From Ustulina deusta (Eukaryota > Ascomycota > Sordariomycetes > Xylariales > Xylariaceae): a stretch of 64,000 bases of DNA. The stretch covers positions 124,001 through 188,000 of the forward strand of contig JAJNNX010000062.1 in NCBI GenBank assembly GCA_023159155.1. The letters are read 5' to 3'. Position 1 is the first letter of the stretch. Each line of letters begins with the position of its first letter. The notes below the pieces were generated by a model. That model saw only the letters and a list, made by a program, of their open reading frames with translations, had not been told where the DNA came from and did not search any database. Both the position numbers and the translations under genes were made by a program. This document shows positions 36,723-47,089 of the stretch, one piece after another.

Positions 36723-37339
36723 GCTTGTTGTGTTGGAAGAAAACGTCATGCGGAATACGAAGACTTCAGCATTGCGACCAAGAAGTTCTTACGCTACAGT
36801 TCATATCCTATTCTACAACAAAGACTGTATCCCCAGAACAATGCCTGTAGTGTTCTTCTAGACTCAACTGAATTGCATAATCTCAAGTTCTGGGTGCAGC
36901 AAGCTGTGAAGCTGCTGGCAACGTTTTAATCTCAACATGTGCTCATCTGTTGTATAACAAGAGCTTCCATGATTGTGCATGAGACAATTGATAACCAAGT
37001 CGGGTAAATGCAACTTGGCTTAGCCAATAATAATAGGCACTAACATGAATGAAAGATTATGCTCAATTCACTAGAGCGCCATCATTAAAGAACCCCTGGA
37101 TGTGTAGAATTTAATTCACCGACTTCAATTGTACTAGTGATTATTTAGAATATTCTCCTTGTTGCGTCCTCAGCTATGAAAGGAAATCTTTGTCACTGCA
37201 TAAGCAAAACCTTGTGCTGAAAAAAGGAGTGTGGGTAATGGATGGGACTAGCGAGTGCTGGTGCATTCCGTCTAACTCCGCAAGCGGCTCAGGGAAAACT
37301 ATTCGGTTTTGTCTTCATCTCGATATAATATAATCTGCC

Positions 37340-38329
37340 CTAAGTGATTATCCGTGCCACTGCATTCTTTGACAGCTGCAAAGACTTGGTGACAAGTTGC
37401 AAGATTATGTTGTGAATGTCCTGAATCCGTGAATACACCAACAACGGAATTGCTGGATCCACACGATGAGATGTGAACATCCCAGTGCCAATCATGGCGT
37501 GTATAGTGGAGGAAAACCGATGAGATAGGCAAAACAGTTCCTCGATGGACGGCCGTGACGGACGAGACGTATCATCTACCATCTTCAGCCCCCAGCCATC
37601 CGCACTTGTACCACTGCACGTGGTGTCTCTCTCTAGGGCCTGCCAAGCACCGTGTGCCAGGTTCACTTCGGATAGGTATTCCAGGAGGGTCTGTTTGACT
37701 TGGTCTGGGCAGATCGTGTCCTGAAACTGGTTGTAATCTAAGCTGGAATATGGTAGGCAGAGCTCTAGATATCCTAGTTCCACTCCACCTGCAAAGGGCA
37801 TTTTCTGGAGACCCTCGCAGTCTACATGGTTTAAAGGGTTGACACTGTGAGATTCAAAAGCTTCTTGATCGTGATATATTGGGAAGTTTGGTCCTGAGTT
37901 CCGTGGACTCGGAAGATTGGCAATGTGTTTGTCGATTTGAGGCTCGGAAAAGGGGTTCGAGGTGGCGGGAGCTTGCTCTGATTGAGACATCAAGTCGCAC
38001 AGCAGTCTATCCTGTTGAGGTGGAAGTAGTGTTTCCCTAGTTGCTATATCGTGTTAGGCTTGTCGGAAGACAATGTAGATAGGAGATCACTCTCGAAGAC
38101 GCGACGAACCTTTGGGAGGGCCAGGCCATATCTGAAGTGGCCTTCCCATGGTTCCATATCCACGTCCACGCCAACTCTTCTTCTTACGGTAGCGAAGGGA
38201 AGGACTGGAAGTGCATAATTGGTTGGTTTTCAAGCATCTCTCGCATTCTCCCTTGTTGATTCGTCGGCAGCGCAACTTAAGGTCATGACATCGGTCACAA
38301 GCTTTTCGGTTTGGTATGGCCATGGTCAT
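37340..38329 (-). CDS. Zn2Cys6 pathway-type transcription factor (AflR-like)
   Basis: Best model: exons 38329-38110 and 38043-37340, with a 66-nt intron (donor GTTCGT, branch CCTAACAC, acceptor ATATAG), giving 307 residues. A second pairing in the same place (donor GTGATC at 38090, acceptor CTAG at 38037) also keeps the frame, so the join is tentative. The start MTMAIPNRKACDRC puts the binuclear cluster at the N-terminus, as usual. Its cysteines are at 11, 14, 21, 29, 32 and 39 (C-x2-C-x6-C-x7-C-x2-C-x6-C), followed by a basic RYRKKK arm. The C-terminal part, around EELFCLSHRFSSTIHAMIG, resembles the C-terminal region of aflatoxin-type regulators. Its place directly upstream of the PKS in the same orientation suggests it controls that gene. 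The linkage is inferred. Confidence 0.82.
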
Positions 38330-41300
38330 GACTACGGCTATGATATCGCGTTCTTTTGCCAATGAAAGGTTGCCTTTGGCTATAAATCTGGAGGTCCCAC
38401 ACATTAGAGTTGATTCCGTAGCAAGCTTCCAGGGTGTAAACTGACCTTCATTCCCGATATTGCCTTTGATCGAAACAGGCACAAAATCCTGGGAGGGATT
38501 ACTAAGACCGAGCGCTTCCTCTAGTTTTAATCAATCCTGACTGGGAATAAGCCATATGCCGATTTGCATCATTGGAAAATGTCTCAAATGATCCACCCGT
38601 GTGTTATTACGCTGTTTATACCTACACAATAGGAAGAGGAAAAAGCAAACTTTCTTCTCGAAAGGGCACGGACCCGGGGTCATCATGATCTCTTGTAGTA
38701 ATATGAGGCAAACGTAAGGTAACCTACACTACCCTGTCCGTCCTGAAGGTGATACTCCAACCGAAAATCGCACCCACTCAATATCTAAAAGTACCCAGCC
38801 CCCAAAAAGTTCATTTTCTGAACGAACTGCTGCCTCCCTCGAATACTTACCTATATAATCGTAGATAACCTGTTCAGTATTATTATCCTCTAATGTGACC
38901 TTCTTTAAAAATGAGTTTAGTCTACAAATGCATCAGCATCTGAACGATCAGGAAACAAAATCAGCACTTAGTGGTAGGAGCTTCTTTGTTTCCCCGGCAC
39001 TTCCAGGTCATGGTAGGCAGGTTGTCTAGGGTCCTAAGTAAATGACCTGGGTCAAAAGCCGCGAAGCTTAATTGCTAGAAGCCTGTCTATGCCAGATGGT
39101 GGGTAGTGTTCGAACCAAGGATTCGCCGCTGGTGTCGGCTGCTGTAACAGTGGCACGGGCATGGGTTGGTTTGTTAATGGGAACACGCTGATAACAAGTT
39201 ACCTCCCATCAAGGATTCACTGGACTATATCATGAGGCGAGGGAGGCCCCGGTGTGGTGGGTCTGAGGCCTCGGGTATCTGGTTCACATTGTTGTGGCAG
39301 ATCTCGCCACGATCGTTCTGATTCCCGAGTTGGGCTTACATTGGGCAACACAAACAGCTGCGGGTAATATCAGTCTGTGTGGGGATGCCTATCTTCAAAG
39401 ATAGAGATCCCTAGACATCGCGAGCCTCAATATTACTAGCAGATCATTGGTATCTCTGGTCACCGATTCGGGGTGCGGAACACAAAAGCACACCCGTTCC
39501 TCATGCCTTGCCCTGATGGTGTACCACAGCGCCGGTGTTGTGCCACTTGATCTGAGATGCTTTCCCACCGATTTGCAGCATAGTAAAACATGTGCTAAGG
39601 AGGTCAGGGTCTCTGATAAGGAAAGACTCGAGAGTTTTGATGTAGAGAGCGCATCTAATAATCTTCCAGAATAAATCTTGCAGGTAGAATCTCACTTAAT
39701 CAACTTTCTAAATCGATATTCAGTTACAGGCGAGATAAAGGGGACGGCACAAGCTTAAAGATATTATTACAGTGCAGGAGTCCTTGGTTTTCTTACCTAA
39801 TATGGAACAGTCTGGTGACAGACAAACACATGATTAACTCGTCTTCTATTCACCCTAGCCCTGGTGACTTGGTGTATACCTACCGCCGTCTGAATTTGGA
39901 GACTGCAGCGGTCAATAGCCAGTTCGACTCCATTGTCGTCGAAGTTGCTGCTCTCAGGTGGGCAGCGGTCTTTCTCTTTCAACCTGGGTATCAGTATACC
40001 TCGACTGAAATCAGAGTAGACACAAAACAAGCAACCTCTTTAGATAAATACATAACTGTATTTAAATTTCGCTGTGAAGGTGTAATGTCAAATTTGATTG
40101 ATCTAGCACTGTATTATAGCCACCAACCACTTTTCAACACCACATACAGTCGGCCGTAAGGGTCATATTCTAGCCCTAAGAAGTTGCGGCCTTTTATTTC
40201 CATTCGCGGCCTGTCGACCTAGAAATTTAAAGTTTTGACGGCTTTCAGATATCTCTTCTTGTTGTAACGCTTGCGTGCCATCACCTAGATCCAACAGTCT
40301 TCATACCATTTACATGTTAACCTATTAGAGGAAGTTCTGATTAGACTTCATCTCAACCCGGGATTACCAGCAGCAAAAGTGTCCCTTCTTTCACTGAAAT
40401 AATTACGTGTTTAGTTCCTTCTCTTTCGCGGGGCTAAATCATCGTAATGATAATCAGGGGGTAAGGCGACAAGTATGAGTATTTTCAAAGGAACCCGCTT
40501 CTTGAAAAATCCCATGGCAAGATGGGGAAAAGAGTACAAGTTTTCAAGACTTGGGGCATGCGAGGGTGTCGTTCAACAGCGCCACGATGCGCCCATCCTG
40601 TATATCTTCCGAAGTTAACCAGAAACAAGGACCACGGTTGGTTCAGTCTGAGAACTCAGGGGAAGATGAACAGATGTCTCTTAGGTCGTCCTCACAAATG
40701 TTCCGCACAAGATGTCCCGCTCGATCCCGAGAAGGCGCTGTACACCACTTCATCGTGCCCTCGTTTGGTGCCCAATCAGGGTCTATGCTGACATATATCC
40801 CGAGCTTGACATAGCAAAGGCCAACAAGTTGCTAAGCTGCAATGATAGACCAGTTTACGAGCCGAGAGTAACATCTTGCGGATAACCCGGCTCTTCTACC
40901 ATGGCCACAACCGCGGGAATCTTGCCGTCTTGCCGTCTTGCCGTCTTGTCGGCATAAATATTCACGTAAATGTGCCGATAGGCAACGGCAGGCTTGAAAC
41001 TAGGTGGGACGCTGGCCTGTCCCGCAGACAAATTTGAGAGGAGTTGTTCTAGTCCTACCATGGGACAAATCTTTGATCTCATGTGGCAAGACGCATCTAT
41101 CGTGTGTCATACATATTACTCAGTGGAGCCCAAAGGGCTCAAAAACATCAGTGATTAACCCGCTCGAAACACCCAGAATAAAGCTCAACCTCCTTTACAA
41201 TCCTTAACTTTCCCCAAAGCTCCTAGGAACTCATTTAATATCCGATCACACCCCAACCGTCTCCATTCTAGACGAATCAGAACGACGACATAGCCGAACG

Positions 41301-41387
41301 GTGATGAAACCGAGGGCGCGGCCATGGCCGCCAACAACGGCGGCGGCGGCGGTTGTCTCTGGCCTCTCTGTGCACGCATCTCGATCG
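38330..41387. other. Gene-free region (3.1 kb) beside the PKS locus
   Basis: This holds the promoter of the regulator and the 3' end of the flavohaemoglobin gene. It is relatively AT-rich at 39640-40450. Open frames on both strands at 39797-40159 and 40522-40814 carry no recognisable domain. It may be remains of lost cluster genes, but no homology is visible. Confidence 0.45.
40921..40952. repeat. 8-bp tandem repeat (CTTGCCGT)
   Basis: Three perfect copies followed by a degenerate fourth (CTTGTCGG). It is a small minisatellite in noncoding DNA. Confidence 0.85.
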
Positions 41388-42676
41388 TTAATTCCCGACA
41401 CCAAATATCTCGAGGTGGATCCTGTCCTGGCTCACACCATGGCTGAGGAGATACTGCTGGATGTCTGCCATGAACGATGTCGGTCCACAGACGTAGTAAT
41501 TAGCCGTCGAGTCGTTCGTAAACAAGCGTTCCGGGCTGATTTTATCGAGGTCCACGCGGCCCTCGAAATCGTAATCGGCGCCTTGGACCTCGTTCCCCTC
41601 GAGCGTGGATAAGAACGTGGTGGCCTGTACATTCGGCTTCTCGGAGGTGCTCTTGAGGGTGTCGGCAAATGCGCGCACGCCGGAACCGTGAGCGCCGTGG
41701 ATAAGAGAGATGCGCCTCGGAGATGCCGCGGCCACGGCGCTGTTCAAAATGGAGATCATGGGCGTTATCCCAACGCCTGCCGAGATGAGCACGATGGGCG
41801 TCTCTTCTTCAACTCGTACGAAGAACTCGCCGGTGGGATGCGTAAGCTCTACTAAATCCCCCTCATTAAACTCGTCGTGCAGCATGTTGGATATTAAGCC
41901 TGGCATGGCTACTTCCTTGCTAGACTCTTTCTTGACACTGATCCGATAGTAGTCGCCCCGGGGAGCATCGCTGAGGGAATACTGTCTAGGCTGTTTCAGC
42001 CCAAGCTTGGGAATGTACAACCGCAGGCTAGTGTATTGTCCCGGTAGGTATTGAGGGAGAGCGACGCCATCTTCAGGCGCGAGGTAGAAGCTCGTGATCT
42101 CCGCCGACTCGGCGACCTTTTTCTGAATCTTGAAGCGCCTCCAACCGGCCCAGTTCTGGAAAGCATCATAGATCTGATGTTCTCGGTTGATGAAGATTTC
42201 AGCGAGGACTGCGTATGCCGCGGTCCACTAGTTAGAGATCGCGTCAGTATATGTTCACTAGTCTCGATGAATGAGGAATCGCTCCTCGCCCGGGTTCCAC
42301 TTACAGCTTCGGCTATCTCGGGCGTGCATGCATCACCTAAGACGGCCGCTACAGCTTCGAGGAGAAACTTGCCCACAATGGGATACTGCTCGGGCTGGAT
42401 GTTAAGACTGGCATGCTTGTGCGCGATACGCTCGACGGCGGCAGCGAGCTTCCCGAGATCGTCTATGTACGTGGCATAGGCAATAACAGCACCCGCGAGA
42501 GCACGAGGTTGTGCCCCGCCGATCTGGTTTGCTTCGTTGAAGACATTGCGTAGGTCCGGGTTTGCGCCCAACATGTTTTTATAGAATAGACCAGTGATCG
42601 TCACACCGTGTTCCTTCAGAACCGGCGCTGTTGCTTTTACGATGGCTATCTGCGAAGGTGTTAGGGGGGCAGCCAT
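41388..42676 (-). CDS. fhb: Flavohaemoglobin, nitric oxide dioxygenase
   Basis: Two exons, 42676-42305 and 42227-41388, separated by a 77-nt intron (GTAAGT, branch TCTAACT, acceptor TAG). The product is 403 residues, the normal length. The globin part has Tyr32 at the distal position (GLFYKNML) and the proximal His88 in IAHKHASLNIQPEQYPIVG. The ferredoxin-reductase part has the FAD motif RQYS (205-208), an NAD(P) segment ISAGVGITPMIS, and YYVCGPTSFM. It ends with an FGVGN tail like that of bacterial Hmp. These enzymes oxidise NO to nitrate with O2 and NADPH, protecting against nitrosative stress. The final VLAEIFINREH after the splice is the usual end of the globin fold. No peroxisomal or mitochondrial signal is evident, so it is probably cytosolic. 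Confidence 0.96.
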
Positions 42677-43781
42677 GGTTCGATGCTGGGGTGAAGGAGA
42701 CTTGTTGCGTAAAGATGATGATGTGACGACACGAACAAAAAAGTAAATAATTCAGCGATCTGATTAGCTCTTGGTATTGACTGCTAGGATGCTCTATCGA
42801 CCCTGAATCCGTTCACACACACACACACATATTTATATCAAATGCAGCGAGGACTCTCCTCGGGACTGGCCGGAATGGATCTCGAAGTCATTTGGTAATA
42901 TTGCGAGGAAAGTTATGTGACTCAGCTACGAATCATGCCATATCGTTCGAAAGTTCGAGAGCCCTAGCCGCAAATATGATTTCATGTGTCAAGAATAGAC
43001 GCCTGCGGGTTGGCTGAATTTGGCGACCTTGACATCTCCGCGGCGTCGTTCGGTTCCATCGTCTCGGCCCGCTAAGCAATAGCGCGCAATTCCTTGGACA
43101 GGGGGAACCAACTCCGTGTCGCCCGGGACTTTTCGGATTTCAAACATCACATCAACTATTGGTTCACTCACCCAGTCGCTATCAAGCAAGTGAAGAAGAT
43201 GAATTGGGAGAGAAAAAAACCGGCTAGGATGTTCAATTCAATTCCTTTTATTTCCCCACAGGATAGATACCTATGCACGTGTGTTCGTGCGACTGAAAAA
43301 AAGATAACACCATTCCCTGCGACCACATCTCTGGAAACAGACACAAGTAGGGAAAGGGAAGACATGATAAGTGACGTATGTAGTGTATACCCACGAGATC
43401 CCGGCCAATCGGGAACTATATGGCTATCCTTGGTTTTACTCCTCGCTTGTCTAGCACTGTTTGTTCTATGACATCGCGATGAGGAGCCTGAAGTAGGAGA
43501 GCGGTCGCGTGGAAGCGGGAATATGGCATACCCCCGCATGGCGACCCAAGTGGCCCCGCCACAAAATGCTCGGTGGTCTTCCGGCGTGACCATACCCTTC
43601 CTCCCAGGGCTCTTGAAAAACACATCCCCTCTTTGACCGAATTAGTTACCTTCGCATTCGAGCTGAAATCCTTTGGTTTATATCTGCATATAGTGGTGGT
43701 CCTAGTGTTGTCAACTGAAACTGCGGCTGAAAGGTCGAACAGTTGAAACCTACTCATAAAATCGTTATTATATCCGCATTT
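42677..43781. other. Intergenic region upstream of the flavohaemoglobin gene
   Basis: This holds the flavohaemoglobin promoter and the 3' end of the DUF3429 gene (both minus strand). A minus-strand frame at 43168-43623 lacks domain content and was not accepted. A (CA)8 microsatellite is annotated separately. Confidence 0.5.
42814..42829. repeat. CA dinucleotide microsatellite
   Basis: Eight CA units about 140 nt upstream of the flavohaemoglobin start. Confidence 0.85.
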
Positions 43782-45029
43782 TCACTTTTTGTCGCCCTCC
43801 TCTTCAACGCCTTCCTGTTTGTTATTCCCATCTCCACTAGACTTGCCCTTGTCTTTCGTCTTATCTTCATCTTGCTGTTGTTCTTGTTGTTGTTGTTGTT
43901 TCTTCTTTTTCTCAGCCTCCTTCTCTTGTTTCTTTACTTTCTGTACCTCTTTCTGTTCCAGCTCTTGCCATTTCCGGGTGTATTCCTCTTCACCACGATG
44001 TTCGTGGAATTTCTCGCCTAGCCCCGTGAGTCGAGGGCTTGCGTCTCCGACCTTGGCTCTCCCGATTAAGCTGATAGCAATGGCGGCACCGACGACCGCG
44101 GTCAGCGCGAAGCGGTAGGTGCTATACCAGGCCGGAACCCAACCACGGACCGTAGCGCGCGCGTCAGCAAAATAAAGCGCTACGAAGGCCGCGAATTGCG
44201 ATATCAGTGCGAACTCAACCGGCAAGAATAGTGTCGGCCAGGCAAATATGGGCGCCATGACCCCGATTCCGTATCGAAACCGAGTACGGGCATGGTCAGG
44301 CACTTTCTCGGCATATTCCAAACCCCAATGCAAAGCGCCTAGGAAGCTAATAATAACGGCGCCGTAGCCTAGTTGGATAGGCTCAAGTGTAGCCATTAGC
44401 TGACTTGCTGTCTCTGGGCTGACCATAAAGTTGCTGGCGAAGATTGAAGGGTCCGGCCATGGAGTGTTGAGAACCCAGGCGAGATAGACGGTAGATATGG
44501 AAGTTCCAAGATAAGGTAGTGTTCCAGCGAGACCGAGCCAGTAGGGCTCATTGGGGACATTGGAGAGGGAGAACGTTTCCTGGACGGTTTTCTTCAGACC
44601 CATGTGATCAGCTTTGGACATGAGCGGGAAAGATGTTTACGAGCAAGAAATGCTTACTAGATCGTCCGTTAAACCAGTCTTGACCGGGCGTTCCTCTCCG
44701 GGGGGAGATGGCTCGTCCGGGTGACTGATGCTGGACGCCGTAGCCACAGATTCCGGATGGGGAGTGAGCTTGCGTTGGCCAATCCTCCTTTCCTCTTCGG
44801 TGTCGATGCCCTGCTGGAAACCATTGGACACTTTGGTTGCAAATGATGTCCGCTGTGCTATAAAGGGGAGGTGTGCAGGTACGGCCTTTGGAACTATGCG
44901 TGTTGCTACGACATGTCGATTCAGCACAGTATTTGGCACACGCGGCAAGGACGATCTGGGCCGCCTGGGCAAAGCAGCGACTCTCAAAGAGGCTTGCAGG
45001 AGAGATCTTGTGTTGCCTATTGGGAGCAT
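43782..45029 (-). CDS. DUF3429 (TMEM69-like) mitochondrial membrane protein
   Basis: Two exons, 45029-44658 and 44591-43782, with a 66-nt intron (donor GTAAGC, CTGATCA branch-like sequence, acceptor AAG) that joins TGLTDDL to KKTVQETFSLSN. The product is 393 residues. The start MLPIGNTRSLLQASLRV is rich in Arg, Ser and Leu and lacks acid residues, as expected of a mitochondrial presequence. Four or five membrane segments follow the splice: LGLAGTLPYLGTSIS, AVIISFLGALHWGLEYA, a GVMAPIFAWPTLFLPVEF region, and FALTAVVGAAIAISLIG. The GALHWGLE motif is the family signature. The C-terminus is a charged Lys/Glu/Gln-rich tail with repeated Gln. The biochemical function of the family is not established. 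Confidence 0.85.
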
Positions 45030-47089
45030 GATGTTTGGTGAGGGAGGATTCGCAAGGAGGACTCGACAGCCCGAAAACAGCCCGCTTGAGACAAGCTTAG
45101 ACAAGTGGATGTGCGGACTTATCGTTAGATAAAATCCCAACTCGGGTCATATCAAAAGGGAAGTGAACGTGTAGGAAGCTCCTAAGCCTAAGGGCTCTTG
45201 TTCGTAGTTGGCTCATAAGAGAAGCGCTACCGTTCGGATCTCTTGGGCAGGCAGGCAGTGGATGGATATACATGTAGTGAACAAAGATGGAAACAAAGTG
45301 GAATCGGACTGAATTGGGAGAAAAGTGTAGATATGATGTCCGATTCAACTGCCTACATGTAGGTTGGATAGGTCAAAAGCCATGGTATGCTGGTAGACGG
45401 CATTGGAGTGCGACCTCCTAGGCTTGATGTGTTCCCATTCTCGTCATTACTTGTACCATCATGCAAGGACCTCTCTGGTAGCTCGGTCGAGTAGTGACGT
45501 AATGTGCACTTTGGAGATGAGACCACCAGATGTGGGGAATCTACGTAGTTGTACCCCGCCGAGAAACCCGGTGGTTGCTTCGACCTGTGGCTTGAAACGC
45601 GACAGGGCGATAAATCACTGCTGAGACAGTGCTCGCACAGTACTAAGACTCAGCCGACCTCTCGATACCTCTAGATGTATACCTACGTTTTATATTGTAA
45701 ACCTTCATGGACTTCCGGCATACTACCTCTACCGACCTAGGTACAGGAACCTACATACCTATCTATAACAGAATTAATACTACGATATAATAATACCTAG
45801 GTATCTACATACGGTATGTAGTGCTAAGTGCAGCCTTTATACTACCTGTAATATACAGCAGATGGGTAGTATAGGTATGTTTATATACTTGCAGAACACG
45901 TTGCATGCCCCTTACCAAGGATCGATAGGGCTGTACTGTTTCTGTAGGCGATCTAAAAATGTAGTACCTAGCACCATGAATGTTGCCCCTGCACACTGTC
46001 ATGTTGTTACCGAAAGTCCTGGATGGAGGTTGTACCTCCTAAGGTCGAGGCAGGTACCTTGCGCAGGCTAGGTAAGATGTAAGCGAGTAGAGGAAGCCAG
46101 GCACTGTGCAAGGTCAATTGGCGTCATCACTCAATTCGTACAGTAGGTACTAGGTTAGGTAGCGCTTCCTCGACCAACCTCAGAACTTCCGACTTTTTAT
46201 GCATACCAGGCTTCTATACATGGTCAACTCTGGAAATATCGAAACATTGAGCCCGACGGCGACCAACCGCTCTTTGACACCGGGGCCAGCAAGCGTGTCT
46301 GCACTATCGCATTGTACGGGATCTCTCTCGACACCTGAACCTTGTTAGGTACCTACTTACATACACTACTTCACTATCCACCTTCTCGAGACTACCTAGT
46401 ACCTACTTCTACCTACACCTATAGCTCCTCACGTAGGGTGCCTGGGTACATACCTAATCGGGTTCTATAACTACTTACCTAGGTAGTCTTCCGTATACAG
46501 CACAGTATTCTGCTGTGTATGCGCCGGCATGCTGCTGCAGTTGCGACTTCGTACATCATAATCGATCAGGAGAACGAGCCCTGTTGCTGACCTTCGAAGC
46601 CTTCTTCAAGCTATAGTACTCCTACGTAAGGCCCACCTCTCCCCTCCCCTCCTCTCTCCCTCTTCCTCGCCATGCCGGGCTGTTCGTCCAGTGTGCGCTT
46701 CTACTTTCGTGTCTAACTCTGTCGGTGCTTCGTAGAAAAAAGAGCATCTCCGAGTCTTCGCCCTATATAGATCGACACAGCCTACCACCATACTGCCCCC
46801 CTTCGATATCCTCGACTTGCTTGCCCGCTCTCACCGCTGCGCCTTGTATACCCTGTTCGCGCCGTCTGCCTTCCCTCCCACAGGCCCCGCGACATTCCCT
46901 ACCTGGTTGCGTTTGCTCCCTAGCGAGCCGTGACAGCTTATCGCTTCTCGAGGAGCAACTTGCGATCTCGCCTGCAAGACTCTCGAGTTACGCGACCGTT
47001 TTCGCATTTCCACAGATGCGGCAACCGAACACCCCCGATTAACCCAACAACACGTCCCCCGGCCCGGGTCACGGCCCAACGCCCTCGCC
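45030..47089. other. Divergent intergenic region with dense TACCTA motifs
   Basis: This should hold the promoters of the DUF3429 gene (-) and VPS13 (+). ATACCTAGGTAT (45793-45804) and TACCTAGGTA (46476-46485) are perfect palindromes, and many half-copies lie between 45690 and 46500. No gene is seen. Confidence 0.6.
46632..46668 (+). promoter_or_regulatory. Pyrimidine-rich tract upstream of VPS13
   Basis: An almost pure C/T run lies about 420 nt upstream of the start codon. CT-rich tracts near transcription starts are common in housekeeping genes of filamentous fungi, so this may mark the promoter. Confidence 0.4.

Larger units (their letters stand above)
36218..37339. other. Intergenic region between regulator and PKS
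   Basis: About 1.1 kb between two minus-strand genes, holding the PKS promoter. Short plus-strand open frames here have no domain content. The repeated motifs it contains are annotated separately. Confidence 0.6.

Noticed and set aside
41388..42020. Treating the reductase half of the flavohaemoglobin as a separate oxidoreductase
   Set aside because: The frame continues upstream to a clear splice acceptor and joins the globin half.
43168..43623. 151-codon minus-strand frame between the flavohaemoglobin and DUF3429 genes
   Set aside because: No domain, no codon pattern like its neighbours, and no splice continuation; likely chance.
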